A stretch of 64,000 nt of DNA. Source: Azospirillum sp. SYSU D00513. GTDB taxonomy: Bacteria; Pseudomonadota; Alphaproteobacteria; Azospirillales; Azospirillaceae. Position numbers and translations under genes: made by a program. Under the pieces are notes generated by a model. It saw only the letters and a program-made list of their open reading frames with translations, made no database searches and had not been told where the DNA came from. The stretch covers positions 62,001 to 126,000 of the forward strand of contig NZ_JAFIQV010000005.1 in NCBI RefSeq assembly GCF_017356015.1, given 5' to 3'. Below are positions 25,401-34,817 of the stretch, piece after piece (position 1 is the stretch's first letter; each line of letters starts with the position of its first letter).

Positions 25401-26381
25401 CTACCGCTCCTCCGGCACCTTGCGCCGTGCCAGGGGATGATGGTCGTTGACCACCTTGCGCAGCCGTTCGCTGACAACGTGGGTGTAGATCTGGGTGGTG
25501 CCGATGTCGGCGTGGCCCAGCATCTTCTGCACCGAGCGCAGGTCGGCGCCATGGTCGAGGAGATGGGTCGCGAAGGCGTGGCGCAGCACGTGCGGGCTGA
25601 CCTTTTCCGGGTCGAGGCCGGCTTCGATGGCAAGCTCCTTCAGGATCTGGGCGAAGCGCTGGCGCGTGAGGTGTCCGCCGGAGGCGCTGCGGGACGGGAA
25701 CAGGAAGGGCGTCTGCACCGCCTCGCGCCCGGCCGTCAGGAAATGGGCGCGCCAGGGAAGATAGGCGGCGATGGCCGCCGAGGCCGGCTCCGACAAGGGC
25801 ACCATGCGCTCCTTCCCGCCCTTGCCGCGGACGATCAGGCCGCGCCCGTCGCGCAGAATCGCCGACAGCGGAAGGCCGACCAGCTCCGACACGCGCAGGC
25901 CGGTGGCGTAGAGGATCTCCATCAACGCCACCAGCCGCACGCCCTCCGCCTCGCCGCGCGCCTGTGCTGCGCGGATCAGCCCGTCCACGGCGGTCTCGCT
26001 GAGGATCTTCGGCAAGGGGCGCCCCTGGCGCGGGCTGTCCAGGGCCGAGGCCGGATCGTCGGCGCGCCGGCCCTCGGAGACAAGGAAGCGGTAGAACTGC
26101 CGCATCGCCGACAGGCGGCGCGCCGCCGTTCGCGGGGCGACGGCCTGGCCCGCCCCTCCGCCCTGCTGGTGCTCCAGATAGCCGCGCAGGTCCTCGGTCC
26201 CGGCCCCCTCGAGCGCGAGGCCGCGCCCGGCGAGCCAGTCGCCGAGGTCGGCGAGATCGCGCCGGTAGGCCTGGCGGGTGTTGAGCGCGGCGCCCCGCTC
26301 CGCCAGGAGCATGTCGAGGAAGGCGTCGACATGCGGCGACAGCGGCCGCGGCGGGTTCGGCGGACGGCCGCGGCGGGCCAT
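25401..26381 (-). CDS. xerD: Tyrosine recombinase XerD (or XerC)
   Basis: A 326-residue site-specific recombinase that resolves chromosome dimers at dif. It has the N-terminal SAM-like core-binding domain (FLDMLLAERGAALNTRQAYRRDL) and the catalytic residues in ATGLRVSEL (Arg I), GKGGKERMVPL (Lys), HVLRHAFATHLL (H-x-x-R) and the tyrosine in GTTQIYTHV. Location beside aroK/aroB and accA fits chromosomal XerD in alphaproteobacteria rather than an integrase. XerC cannot be excluded by eye. ATG 26381 is used; a GTG three codons upstream is possible. Confidence 0.9.
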   Translation of the reverse strand: MARRGRPPNPPRPLSPHVDAFLDMLLAERGAALNTRQAYRRDLADLGDWLAGRGLALEGAGTEDLRGYLEHQQGGGAGQAVAPRTAARRLSAMRQFYRFLVSEGRRADDPASALDSPRQGRPLPKILSETAVDGLIRAAQARGEAEGVRLVALMEILYATGLRVSELVGLPLSAILRDGRGLIVRGKGGKERMVPLSEPASAAIAAYLPWRAHFLTAGREAVQTPFLFPSRSASGGHLTRQRFAQILKELAIEAGLDPEKVSPHVLRHAFATHLLDHGADLRSVQKMLGHADIGTTQIYTHVVSERLRKVVNDHHPLARRKVPEER

Positions 26382-26408
26382 GCCGGTCACCCTAGCCGTG
26401 CCGGGGCG

Positions 26409-26552
26409 TCAGCGCGGGAACCGGTCATCGGGGATGACCTTCTCCACCGGAGCGGAGGGCGCCGGCATTTCCCAGAAATTGCCGAGGAACACGATGCCGC
26501 CGCCGATGGCGAGCAGGATAAGGACGATCAGGACGGAAAGCAGCCGGGTCAT
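26409..26552 (-). CDS. 47-residue single-helix membrane protein
   Basis: An uninterrupted small gene reads MTRLLSVLIVLILLAIGGGI, then VFLGNFWEMPAPSAPVEK and VIPDDRFPR, stop. One transmembrane helix (residues about 4-24) is followed by a short periplasmic proline-rich tail. It sits between xerD and aroK, 27 bp upstream of the xerD start and on the same strand. The clear topology and a PAP...VEKVIPDDRFP-type tail suggest a genuine conserved small protein. No function is known to me. Confidence 0.7.
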   Translation of the reverse strand: MTRLLSVLIVLILLAIGGGIVFLGNFWEMPAPSAPVEKVIPDDRFPR

Positions 26553-26912
26553 GGGGGTCTGAATGCCCTTGTCTTATGGACAGGAGTCGGGAACGGCGAC
26601 GGCCTATCATGGACGGCGCCCGCGCGGGATGGGACAAGGGTGCGCTTTCATGCTAAAGCAATCGGCACTTCGTCCATGCCGCGCATCCCTGGTGCCGTGC
26701 ATCCCGTTGCCCAACCTTTGTCATGACGCATTCGCCATGATCGGGGGAGCGCCGTGCGCGGGGGGCCGCCACACCGGGGGTCGTCGCCGGCGAAGACGCG
26801 GCAGTCTAGTCGCAGGACGCGCCGCGACGCAACAGACGGACGGGTGCGTTGGTGGCCTTGGGGTGGTTTGGGGATGGTTTCAGGTGTTTCGATCGAAGGA
26901 CCGCGTAGTGAC
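26553..26912. other. Intergenic region upstream of aroK
   Basis: About 360 bp separate the divergent small membrane protein gene and aroK. The aroK-proximal part is G/T-rich with imperfect repeats of the form GGTGG-CTTGGGGTGG-TTTGGGGATGG (26850-26880). No open frame with a ribosome site, no obvious -35/-10 pair and no strong hairpin were seen. It presumably carries the promoters of both units. Confidence 0.5.
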
Positions 26913-27524
26913 ATGAGCAACCGGCATGCGCCGAGAGCGCCGCATGCGCTCCTGCCCAAGACCGTCGTGCTGGTCGGATTGATGGGTGCCGGCAAGAGCG
27001 CCATCGGCCGCCGGCTGGCCTCGCGCCTCCACCTTCCCTTCCTGGATTCCGACACCGAGATCGAGGCGGCGGCCGGCTGCACCATCGCGGAGATCTTCGC
27101 CCGCGACGGCGAGGCCGCCTTCCGCGCCGGCGAGCGCAAGATCATCTCGCGGCTGCTGACGGAACGCCCGCCCCACATCCTGGCGACGGGTGGCGGCGCC
27201 TTCATGGACCCGGAGACGCGCGCGACGATCCGCAGCCATGGCGTCGCGCTGTGGCTGCGCGCCGAATTGGACGTGCTGGTCGCGCGCACCGCGCGCCGCA
27301 ACACCCGGCCCCTGCTGAAGCAGGGCAACCCGCGCGAGATCCTGCGCGGCCTGATGGAAAAGCGCTATCCCGTCTATGCCGAGGCCGAGCTGACGGTGCT
27401 GAGCGACGAGCGCCCGCCGGAAGGGACCGTCGATCAGGTCATCGAGGCGCTGGAACGGCATTTCGGCCAGCCGCTCCTGTGCGGCGCCCGCACCAACGCC
27501 GCCGTCGGCGCCGGCCGCTCCTAA
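26913..27524 (+). CDS. aroK: Shikimate kinase
   Basis: Phosphorylates shikimate, step five of the chorismate pathway, in the cytoplasm. The 203-residue protein has the Walker [16 protein letters not shown], the shikimate-binding DSDTEIE and FRAGERK blocks, and the LATGGGAF motif with GGG. The lid arginine lies in NTRPLL. ATG 26913 follows GTGAC and gives a typical N-terminus with a basic extension. The aroB gene follows after 20 bp, forming the standard aroKB operon. Confidence 0.95.
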   Translation: MSNRHAPRAPHALLPKTVVLVGLMGAGKSAIGRRLASRLHLPFLDSDTEIEAAAGCTIAEIFARDGEAAFRAGERKIISRLLTERPPHILATGGGAFMDPETRATIRSHGVALWLRAELDVLVARTARRNTRPLLKQGNPREILRGLMEKRYPVYAEAELTVLSDERPPEGTVDQVIEALERHFGQPLLCGARTNAAVGAGRS

Positions 27525-27544
27525 CCCAGGAAAGTCTTCAGCCC

Positions 27545-28705
27545 ATGTCCGCCACCACCGATACCGTCACCGCATCCACCGCCGGCGCGCCGGGGACCGA
27601 CACCGTCCGGCTCGATCTCGGCGCGCGCAGCTACGACATCCTGGTCGGCGACGGCGTCCTGGCCGAATCGGGTCCGCGCATCGCCGGGATCACCCGCGGG
27701 CGCGCGCCCATCGTCGTCACCGACGAGACGGTGGCGGGGCTGCATCTGGCGACGCTGGAGCGCGCGCTGATCGGCGCCGGCATCACGCCGAGCCCGGCCA
27801 TCGTCCTGCCGCCGGGCGAGAAGACCAAGAGCTTTCCCCGCTTCGAGGAGCTTATGGAATCGATCCTGGAGCGCGGCATCGAGCGGTCGGCGGTGCTGGT
27901 GGCGCTCGGCGGCGGGGTGATCGGCGACATCACCGGTTTCGCCGCCGCCTCCGCCTTGCGCGGGATCGACTTCGTCCAGATTCCGACCACCCTGCTGGCC
28001 CAGGTCGACAGCTCGGTCGGCGGCAAGACCGGCATCAACAGCCGCCACGGCAAGAACCTGATCGGCGCCTTCCACCAGCCGCGCCTGGTCATCGCCGACA
28101 CCGCGGCGCTCGACACGCTGCCGCGGCGCGAGGTGCTGGCCGGCTACGCCGAGGTGGTGAAGTACGGGCTGATCCGCCTGCCGGACTTCTTCGCCTGGCT
28201 GGAGGAGAACGGCGCCCGCGTGGTGGCCGGCGACAGCGCGGCGCGGCGCCACGCCGTCACGGTGAGCTGCCGCGCCAAGGCCGACATCGTCGGCACCGAC
28301 GAGCGGGAGAGCGGCGACCGCGCCCTGCTGAACCTCGGCCACACCTTCGGCCACGCGCTGGAGGCGGCCACCGGCTTCGGCCAGACCCTGCTGCATGGCG
28401 AGGGCGTGTCGATCGGCATGGTGCTGGCCTTCGACCTGTCGGTCCGGCTCGGCCTCTGCCCGGCCGCCGACGCCGCCAGGGCGCGCGCGCATCTCGCCTC
28501 GGTGGGGCTCCCGGTCAGCCCGACCGACGTGGCCGGGGTCGAGTGGGACGTGGATGGGCTGATCGCCTCCATGGCCAAGGACAAGAAGGTCAAGGACGGC
28601 CGCATCACCTTCGTGCTGACGCGCGGCATCGGACAGGCCTTCACCCTGCGCGACGTCGATCCCGCGGCCGTGCGCTCGCTCCTGGAGGAGGCGGTCGCCC
28701 GCTGA
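27545..28705 (+). CDS. aroB: 3-dehydroquinate synthase
   Basis: Converts DAHP to 3-dehydroquinate with NAD and a divalent metal, step two of the chorismate pathway. The 386-residue protein has LPPGEKTKSF, ALGGGVIGDITGFAAAS, PTTLLAQVDSSVGGKTGIN and the metal-ligand region AGYAEVVKYG. LNLGHTFGHALEA and LLHGEGVSIGM supply the metal histidines. ATG 27545 with AGGAAAG upstream is used. It is co-transcribed with aroK. Confidence 0.96.
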   Translation: MSATTDTVTASTAGAPGTDTVRLDLGARSYDILVGDGVLAESGPRIAGITRGRAPIVVTDETVAGLHLATLERALIGAGITPSPAIVLPPGEKTKSFPRFEELMESILERGIERSAVLVALGGGVIGDITGFAAASALRGIDFVQIPTTLLAQVDSSVGGKTGINSRHGKNLIGAFHQPRLVIADTAALDTLPRREVLAGYAEVVKYGLIRLPDFFAWLEENGARVVAGDSAARRHAVTVSCRAKADIVGTDERESGDRALLNLGHTFGHALEAATGFGQTLLHGEGVSIGMVLAFDLSVRLGLCPAADAARARAHLASVGLPVSPTDVAGVEWDVDGLIASMAKDKKVKDGRITFVLTRGIGQAFTLRDVDPAAVRSLLEEAVAR

Positions 28706-28827
28706 GGCTCCGCCCCGCCACCCAAACCGATTATGCTGCAATGCAGCGGAGACTGCCTTGATCCGTCGGGGCAGCCTCCGATATTCATTTCCATCCCATA
28801 GCCAAGACGATACCTCCGAGATCTCCG

Positions 28828-29445
28828 ATGCCCTTGTCCGATCCCGTCGCGCGCGAGCCGATCCACACCCGCCAGGTCGTCTGCCGGGGCTTCCGCCGCA
28901 CCGATGGCCTGTGGGACATCGAGGGCCACCTGACCGACGTGAAGAGCTACGCCTTCTCCACCGAGCAGCGCGGCCACATCGAGCCGGGCGACCCGATCCA
29001 CGGCATGTGGATCCGGCTGACCGTGGATGACGGGCTGACGGTGCGGGCGATCGAGGCGGTGACGGAAAAGAGCCCCTACCGGGCCTGCGGCGCCGTCACT
29101 CCGAACTTCCAGCGGCTGGTCGGGCTGAAGATCGGGCCGGGCTGGACCCGGTCGGTGAAGGAGCGGCTGGGCGGCGTCCAGGGCTGCACCCATCTGGTCG
29201 AGCTTCTGGGGCCGGTCGCCACCACCGCCTTCCAGACGGTCTTCCCGATCCTGTCGCGGGAGATGAACGGCAAGGCCGAAGGGGAAGCGGCCGACGGACC
29301 GGCCAAGCGCCCGGTCCTGCTGAACACCTGCCACATGTTCGCCAGCGACGGCGAGGTGGCCCGCCGGCGCTGGCCGGAGCATTACACCGGCCCGGACCGC
29401 GGCCACGCGGACCCGGAGCCGGCGGAATCGCGGCAGGGTTCCTGA
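28828..29445 (+). CDS. DUF2889 domain protein
   Basis: A 205-residue soluble protein matching the DUF2889 family. IHTRQVVCRGFRRTDGLWDIEGHLTD sits near the start, followed by the central block GWTRSVKERLGGVQGCTHLVELL (read as separate motifs) and the tail MFASDGEVARRRWPEHY. No catalytic function is known. The charged C-terminus after 195 is unconserved. It is 122 bp after aroB, so it may have its own promoter. A hairpin follows at 29453-29483. Confidence 0.85.
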   Translation: MPLSDPVAREPIHTRQVVCRGFRRTDGLWDIEGHLTDVKSYAFSTEQRGHIEPGDPIHGMWIRLTVDDGLTVRAIEAVTEKSPYRACGAVTPNFQRLVGLKIGPGWTRSVKERLGGVQGCTHLVELLGPVATTAFQTVFPILSREMNGKAEGEAADGPAKRPVLLNTCHMFASDGEVARRRWPEHYTGPDRGHADPEPAESRQGS

Positions 29446-29452
29446 AACGACG

Positions 29453-29483
29453 AACGCTCCACCGCGCGAAGCCGTGGAGCGTT
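29453..29483. terminator. Hairpin after the DUF2889 gene
   Basis: A 10-bp stem AACGCTCCAC / GTGGAGCGTT with an 11-base loop starts 7 bp after the stop. There is no T run (GGTGTCCTG follows), so termination here is probable but not certain. Confidence 0.55.
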
Positions 29484-29518
29484 GGTGTCCTGTCTCCGGC
29501 CCGGCCGGAATTCCACAT

Positions 29519-29563
29519 CGCGAAAATCCCGGGCGCGAAAATCCTCGGCGCGGAAATCCCGGC
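29519..29563. repeat. Three-copy 15-bp imperfect tandem repeat
   Basis: Units CGCGAAAATCCCGGG, CGCGAAAATCCTCGG and CGCGGAAATCCCGGC follow one another without gaps. They lie in the short convergent space between the DUF2889 gene and the ribbon-helix-helix gene. Confidence 0.85.
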
Positions 29564-29591
29564 TGCGGTAACCGGCCAGGGCGACGGGGCG

Positions 29592-30059
29592 TCAGCCCTC
29601 GTGCCGGGACATGGCCTTCATGCCGTGCGAGCCGGAACCGAACGGCCAGGACGGGTCGTCGTCGTCGCCGGGCTCCTCATCGTCCTCCGGCAGCGCGAAG
29701 GGCGTCCCCTTGAAGGGCCGGCCCATGCTGTGGCCGACGGAGCGGTGCGCGCCATCGTTGCAGGCGTTGCGGAAGTAGGACGCGATGAACACGCGCACGG
29801 CGGAGGTCAGCGTCACCTCCCGGTCGGTTTCCGGGATGCCCTTCAGGCGCTTCTGGATGTCCAGCCGCTCCTTGATCTTCGTGCAAAGGCCATTGACGTT
29901 GTAGCCTTCGCGCCGGCCGATCTCATCGAGCGCGTCCCACATGGACTGCTCCAGCCGCATGCTCGTGCGGTGCCCGGCGATGATGACATTCTGGCTCTTC
30001 AACGGCCCGATGCCGGGAGGGTCGGGCAACCGCCGTCTTTTCGGCCCACGCTTCAACAT
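29592..30059 (-). CDS. Ribbon-helix-helix (RHH_4-like) DNA-binding protein, copy A
   Basis: A 155-residue protein with the core KSQNVIIAGHRTSMRLEQSM (residues 21-40) followed by WDALDEIGRREG. The beta-strand HRTSMRLE and helices are those of the RHH_4 family of putative regulators. A second block TSAVRVFIASYFRN (86-99) and an acidic tail (EDDEEPGDDDD) follow. The start ATG 30059 gives the conserved length; the frame runs on upstream. It is clearly homologous to the genes at 45445-45849 and 48925-49281. The target is unknown. The upstream region (30121-30240) is unusually A/T-rich. Confidence 0.82.
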   Translation of the reverse strand: MLKRGPKRRRLPDPPGIGPLKSQNVIIAGHRTSMRLEQSMWDALDEIGRREGYNVNGLCTKIKERLDIQKRLKGIPETDREVTLTSAVRVFIASYFRNACNDGAHRSVGHSMGRPFKGTPFALPEDDEEPGDDDDPSWPFGSGSHGMKAMSRHEG

Positions 30060-30323
30060 CCGCAGTCCCTTCTCAGGATCGGGAGCGAAGCCTGACGCCT
30101 GCCTCGCCCCAGCGCGATAAATGGTTGCATTCTCTACACTGTACTCAATGCGGAGAGAAAAGCAACCCGCCCTGCATCCTTTAGTTCGATGGCTCAGACG
30201 ATTAGTGTACAGGCAAAATAAATACGTAAGTGTGTATTTTCCTGTCCCATCGCGTGACCCGGAGTGTGGCCGGTTTTTTCTTCTCCGGCCACCGCTCGCC
30301 ACGCGTCCTGCGAAAAAAGACGT

Positions 30324-30596
30324 CTAGCGGGCCTCGTCCGGGGTCAGCGTCGTCAGGCCCAGCGCGTGCACGCGCTCGCGCAGTTCGGATTCCAGCAGGG
30401 CGTAGACGGTGCGCTGCCGCTGGACCCGCGACTGGCCGGCGAAGGCCGCCGACACGACCGTGACATGGAAATGCGTCTCCCCCTTGGGATCGGCCCCGGC
30501 ATGGCCGGCGTGGCGGCTGGACTCATCGACGATCTCCAGCCGCTCGGGCTGCAGGGCGTCCTCGATCTTGGCGCGGATTCGGGTTGCGTATTCCAC
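30324..30596 (-). CDS. bolA: BolA family protein
   Basis: A 90-residue BolA-type protein of the iron-sulfur/redox and stress network, often acting with monothiol glutaredoxin. It shows [20 protein letters not shown], the histidine-containing loop SSRHAGHAG, then [23 protein letters not shown], the family signature. GTG 30596 is used because GGGGAG lies just upstream and the family begins here. It is divergent from the J-domain gene, an arrangement usual near cobST in alphaproteobacteria. Confidence 0.9.
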   Translation of the reverse strand: MEYATRIRAKIEDALQPERLEIVDESSRHAGHAGADPKGETHFHVTVVSAAFAGQSRVQRQRTVYALLESELRERVHALGLTTLTPDEAR

Positions 30597-30749
30597 CGGG
30601 TTTCTCCCCTGTCGGTGTGCGGTTCGCGTGCCCGACAGGAGGGGTGCCGCCGGGGCGCCTGTCAAGGCCGCGAATCGGAATGGAAGGCCGCCGTCCGGGG
30701 CCGTCTCATGTGCTTGCCAGAGGCTCCGGCTGTTCCCATACTTCGATCC

Positions 30750-31334
30750 ATGAACAAGCAGCGTTCCCGTTTCGCCTACACCGGCTTCGACCAGCCCCGC
30801 AGCGCGGCCCGCGCCTGCGACAATCCGGGCTGCGCGAAGGAAGGGGAATACCGCGCGCCGAAAAGCCGCAAGGCGCTCAACGAATACTGGTGGTTCTGCC
30901 TCGACCATGTGCGGGAATACAACCGCTCCTGGAACTATCACCAGGGCATGTCGGCCGAGGAGATCGAGTCCGAGATCCGCCGCGACACCACCTGGCAGCG
31001 CCCGAGCTGGCCGCTGGGTTACTGGGGCACGCAGGAGAAGTTCCTGCGCGACCGTGCGGCCAAGGGGTTCGGCTTCGATTTCGGGCGCCAGGCCCGGCAG
31101 GAGGAGGACGCCGAGCAGGCCCAGCGCCGCAAGGCCGCCCGCACCGCCGAGGAGGAGGCGCTGGTCGTGCTCGACCTGACCCCGCCGGTGGACTTCCAGC
31201 GCATCAAGGCGCGCTACCGCGAGCTGGCCAAGCTGCATCATCCCGACCGCAACGGGGGTGACAAGGCGGCCGAAGAAAAGTTGAAAGAGATCAATCAGGC
31301 CTACAACACGCTGAAAGCCTGTTATGGTGCGTAG
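30750..31334 (+). CDS. DnaJ-like J-domain protein
   Basis: A 194-residue protein with an N-terminal domain rich in aromatic residues ([15 protein letters not shown] and [19 protein letters not shown]) that may bind a metal through its cysteines. A C-terminal J domain (residues about 135-192) carries the HPD motif in [11 protein letters not shown]. It probably recruits and stimulates DnaK. The upstream gene is bolA (divergent) and cobS follows after 72 bp, a neighbourhood seen in many alphaproteobacteria. The client is unknown. Confidence 0.9.
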   Translation: MNKQRSRFAYTGFDQPRSAARACDNPGCAKEGEYRAPKSRKALNEYWWFCLDHVREYNRSWNYHQGMSAEEIESEIRRDTTWQRPSWPLGYWGTQEKFLRDRAAKGFGFDFGRQARQEEDAEQAQRRKAARTAEEEALVVLDLTPPVDFQRIKARYRELAKLHHPDRNGGDKAAEEKLKEINQAYNTLKACYGA

Positions 31335-31406
31335 CACCGACTGCGGGCCGGGCCACCGGCCGGGGTCCGCGGATCACCGACACTCGCTGGAACGATAAGA
31401 AAACCC

Positions 31407-32411
31407 ATGTCTTCTCAAGGAGCCACGCAGGCCGGTTCGGCCCTGTTCGACCACACCCCCGACATCACCGTGTCGGTGCGCGAGATCTTCGGGATCGACA
31501 GCGACATGCAGGTGCCGGCCTTCAGCCAGCGCACGGAGCATGTCCCCGACGCCGACCCGGCCTACCGGTTCGACCGCGACACGACGCTGGCCATCCTGGC
31601 GGGCTTCGCGCACAACCGCCGTGTCATGGTCCAGGGCTATCACGGCACCGGCAAGTCCACCCACATCGAACAGGTCGCGGCCCGCCTCAACTGGCCCTGC
31701 ATCCGCATCAACCTGGACAGCCACATCAGCCGCATCGATCTGATGGGCAAGGACGCCATCGTGCTCCGCGAGGGCACCCAGGTGACGGAGTACAAGGAAG
31801 GCATCCTGCCCTGGGCCCTGCAGCACGCCTGCGCCCTGGTCTTCGACGAGTATGACGCCGGCCGCCCGGACGTGATGTTCGTCATCCAGCGCGTGCTGGA
31901 GGTCGAGGGCAAGCTGACCCTGCTCGACCAGAACCGCGTCATCCGCCCGCACCCGGCCTTCCGCCTGTTCGCGACCGCCAACACGGTCGGGCTCGGCGAC
32001 ACGACCGGCCTGTATCACGGCACGCAGCAGATCAACCAGGGCCAGATGGACCGCTGGAACATCGTGGCGACACTGAACTACCTGCCGCTCGACGCCGAGG
32101 TGCAGATCGTCTCCGCCAAGGTGCCCGGCTACAGCGACGAGAAGAGCCGCGCCACAGTCGCCTCCATGGTGCGGCTGGCCGAGATGACCCGCGCCGGCTT
32201 CATCAACGGCGACATCTCCACCGTCATGAGCCCGCGCACCGTCATCACCTGGGCGGAGAACGCTCGGATCTTCAACGATGTCGCCTTCGCCTTCCGGATC
32301 ACCTTCCTGAACAAGTGCGACGAGATGGAGCGCCCGACGGTCGCCGAATACTACCAGCGCTGCTTCGGCGCCGAACTGCCGGAAACGGGCGTACGGGCGA
32401 ACCTCGTCTGA
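31407..32411 (+). CDS. cobS: Aerobic cobaltochelatase subunit CobS
   Basis: AAA+ ATPase subunit of the complex that inserts cobalt into hydrogenobyrinate a,c-diamide during aerobic cobalamin synthesis. The 334-residue protein has the CobS start [20 protein letters not shown], a Walker A GYHGTGKS (77-84) and a Walker B-like [36 protein letters not shown] is the CobS-type sensor region. Its CobT partner follows after one intervening gene; CobN is not in the window. Confidence 0.95.
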   Translation: MSSQGATQAGSALFDHTPDITVSVREIFGIDSDMQVPAFSQRTEHVPDADPAYRFDRDTTLAILAGFAHNRRVMVQGYHGTGKSTHIEQVAARLNWPCIRINLDSHISRIDLMGKDAIVLREGTQVTEYKEGILPWALQHACALVFDEYDAGRPDVMFVIQRVLEVEGKLTLLDQNRVIRPHPAFRLFATANTVGLGDTTGLYHGTQQINQGQMDRWNIVATLNYLPLDAEVQIVSAKVPGYSDEKSRATVASMVRLAEMTRAGFINGDISTVMSPRTVITWAENARIFNDVAFAFRITFLNKCDEMERPTVAEYYQRCFGAELPETGVRANLV

Positions 32412-32446
32412 GGGTGCGCGCGGGGACGGCGGAAGGGAGGACACCC

Positions 32447-32758
32447 ATGGGGTACATAGCGGTCGGACCGAACGGTGAACTCGCCCTGCCGGCGGACCTG
32501 TGCGAACGGCTGGGCGTGAAGCCGGGCGACGAGGTCGAGGTCGCCGTGAACGACGGCGACCCGGCGCGGGTCAGCCTCCTCGTCCGCCGCCGCCAGTCCG
32601 TGGGCGCCCAGCCTGTGGAGATGTCGAAGAAGCCGTATCGTCTCGAGGATTTCTTCGGGATCGCCGGCCGCGTCGACAGGCCGATCTCCCAGGAGGAGAT
32701 CGACGCCACGGTCCGCATGCGTGCCGCCGAGAAGGTGTTCGGCCAACGGTCGGGATAG
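32447..32758 (+). CDS. AbrB/MazE-type DNA-binding protein between cobS and cobT
   Basis: A 103-residue protein whose first ~45 residues form a swapped-hairpin AbrB domain (VGPNGELALPADLCERLGVKPGDEVEVAV). The C-terminal half has PYRLEDFFGIAGRVDRPIS, typical of antitoxin-like tails that grip a VapC/MazF toxin. The start ATG 32447 has GGAAGGGAGG upstream. No toxin gene is next to it: cobT starts 104 bp later. It could be an orphan antitoxin or a local regulator. Confidence 0.78.
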   Translation: MGYIAVGPNGELALPADLCERLGVKPGDEVEVAVNDGDPARVSLLVRRRQSVGAQPVEMSKKPYRLEDFFGIAGRVDRPISQEEIDATVRMRAAEKVFGQRSG

Positions 32759-32861
32759 AATCCCCCTGTCCTTCCTCACCCGATGGCGCTCAACCACGCT
32801 CACCTTCGACCGCAAGGCGAGCCGTCTGCCCACCTTCCAGCCTCTGACCTGAAGTTCCGCC

Positions 32862-34727
32862 ATGTCCGATCGTGAATCCCCCGTCGAGGCCTTCAAGCGG
32901 TCCACCGCCGCCACGGTGCGCGCCATGGCGCGCCGGCCCGAGGTCCAGGTGGGCTTTTCCAGCGAGCCCTCCGGCGTGGCCGGAGCCCGGGTGCGGGTGC
33001 CGGTGCCGGCGCGCGACCTCAACCCGCAGGACGTGGCGATGCTGCGCGGCACGGCGGACGCGGTGTCCCTGCGGCTGCGCCACCATGACAGCGCCGTCCA
33101 TGCGCAGCGCACGCCGCTGTCCGACGCGGCGCGCGCCGCCTTCGACGCGATGGAGCAGGCGCGTTACGAGGCGCTGGGCTCCCGCCACATGGCCGGCGTC
33201 GCCGCCAACCTGGAGGCGGCGCTCGAGGAGCGCTACCGCCGCCAGGGCTTCGACCAGGTGCAGGAGCGCGGGCAGGTCCCGCTGCCGGAGGTGCTGCGGC
33301 TGATCGCCCGCGAGCTGCTGACCGGCGCCCCGCCGCCGCCAACCGCCGCGCAGGCGGTCGAGCTGTGGCGCCCCTGGATCGAGGAGAAGCTCGGCGCGGA
33401 CATGCACGGGCTGGCCAAATGGACGGACGACCAGGACGCCTACGCCCGCGCCGTGCGCCGCCTGCTGACCGACCTGGACATGGAGGTCGGCCAGGAGCCG
33501 GAGCAGCCCGAGCAGGAGGAGGAGGAGCGCCAGGCCGAGGAGAACGAGGAGGAGCCGAGCGACGGCCAGTCCCGCGGCACCGACGAGTCGGAGCAGGAAG
33601 CCCGCGCCAGCTCGGCGCCGGAGATGCAGCAGGACGAGGCCGGCGAGGGCACCGACGAGGGCGGCTCCGACGGCGAGGGCGACACCGGCGAGGGCGAGGG
33701 GGCGGAGGAGCCGGCCGGCCCGAGCCAGCCCTGGCGCCCCGACCAGTCCCGCCGCAACGACGCGGACCCCAACGCCTACAAGCCCTTCACCACCCAGTTC
33801 GACGAGGTGGTGGACGCCGCCGACCTCTGCGACCCGGACGAGCTGGCGCGGCTGCGCCACATGCTGGACCAGCAGCTCCAGCACCTCCAGGGCGTCATCT
33901 CCAAGCTCGCCAACCGCCTCCAGCGCCGGCTGATGGCCAAGCAGCAGCGGAGCTGGGAGTTCGACATCGAGGAGGGCATCCTCGATGCCGCCCGCCTCGC
34001 CCGCATCGTCGTCAACCCGGTGCTGCCGCTCTCCTTCAAGCGCGAGCAGGAGACGAACTTCCGCGACACGGTGGTGTCGCTGCTGATCGACAATTCCGGC
34101 TCCATGCGCGGCCGTCCCATCTCCATCGCCGCGATGAGCGCCGACATCCTCGCCCGCACGCTGGAGCGCTGCGCCGTGAAGGTGGAGGTGCTGGGCTTCA
34201 CCACCCGCGCCTGGAAGGGCGGTCAGGCGCGCGAGCAGTGGATCTCCGCCGGCAAGCCGGCCAACCCCGGCCGGCTGAACGACCTGCGCCACATCGTCTA
34301 CAAGGCGGCCGACGCGCCCTGGCGCCGCTCGCGCAAGAATCTCGGCCTGATGCTGCGCGAGGGCATCCTGAAGGAGAACATCGACGGCGAGGCCTTGCAG
34401 TGGGCCTACAACCGCCTGATGGCCCGGCCCGAGCAGCGCCGCATCCTGATGGTCATCTCCGACGGCGCGCCGGTGGACGACTCCACCCTGTCGGTCAACG
34501 CCGGCAACTATCTGGAGCGCCACCTGCGCCAGGTGATCGAGCAGATCGAGACGCGCTCGCCGGTCGAGCTGGTCGCCATCGGCATCGGCCACGACGTCAC
34601 GCGCTACTACCGCCGCGCCGTCACCATCGTGGACGCCGAACAGCTCGGCGGCACCATGATGAACAAGCTGGCCGAACTGTTCGACGAGGACGAGCGCCGC
34701 GGCCGGGGCGTGCGGCGCTGGCGGTGA
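32862..34727 (+). CDS. cobT: Aerobic cobaltochelatase subunit CobT
   Basis: The VWA-domain subunit that forms the chelatase scaffold with CobS. The 621-residue protein has the CobT N-terminus ([20 protein letters not shown]), a long acidic Glu/Gln-rich linker (residues about 207-300) and a C-terminal von Willebrand A domain. The MIDAS motif DNSGS begins at D410, and [11 protein letters not shown] appears later. [19 protein letters not shown] near the end is the family signature. A terminator follows at 34765-34795. Confidence 0.95.
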   Translation: MSDRESPVEAFKRSTAATVRAMARRPEVQVGFSSEPSGVAGARVRVPVPARDLNPQDVAMLRGTADAVSLRLRHHDSAVHAQRTPLSDAARAAFDAMEQARYEALGSRHMAGVAANLEAALEERYRRQGFDQVQERGQVPLPEVLRLIARELLTGAPPPPTAAQAVELWRPWIEEKLGADMHGLAKWTDDQDAYARAVRRLLTDLDMEVGQEPEQPEQEEEERQAEENEEEPSDGQSRGTDESEQEARASSAPEMQQDEAGEGTDEGGSDGEGDTGEGEGAEEPAGPSQPWRPDQSRRNDADPNAYKPFTTQFDEVVDAADLCDPDELARLRHMLDQQLQHLQGVISKLANRLQRRLMAKQQRSWEFDIEEGILDAARLARIVVNPVLPLSFKREQETNFRDTVVSLLIDNSGSMRGRPISIAAMSADILARTLERCAVKVEVLGFTTRAWKGGQAREQWISAGKPANPGRLNDLRHIVYKAADAPWRRSRKNLGLMLREGILKENIDGEALQWAYNRLMARPEQRRILMVISDGAPVDDSTLSVNAGNYLERHLRQVIEQIETRSPVELVAIGIGHDVTRYYRRAVTIVDAEQLGGTMMNKLAELFDEDERRGRGVRRWR

Positions 34728-34764
34728 GTGCAGGCGCCGGCCCGAACGCGCTCGCCTGAAAAGG

Positions 34765-34795
34765 AAAGGGCCGCCCCCTTGAGGAGCGGCCCTTT
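34765..34795. terminator. Rho-independent terminator after cobT
   Basis: A perfect 10-bp stem AAAGGGCCGC / GCGGCCCTTT with an 11-base loop is followed by TTCC. It lies between the convergent cobT and minus-strand genes and can serve both. Confidence 0.88.
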
Positions 34796-34817
34796 TTCCA
34801 TGCCGGAGCGCCCGCCG

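Noticed and set aside
25401..26381. Tyrosine recombinase as the integrase of a mobile island
   Set aside because: It lies in a conserved housekeeping context (aroKB, accA), far from the low-G+C island, and has XerD-type motifs.
31335..31406. Cobalamin riboswitch before cobS
   Set aside because: The gap is only 72 bp and contains no B12-box-like or long structured sequence.
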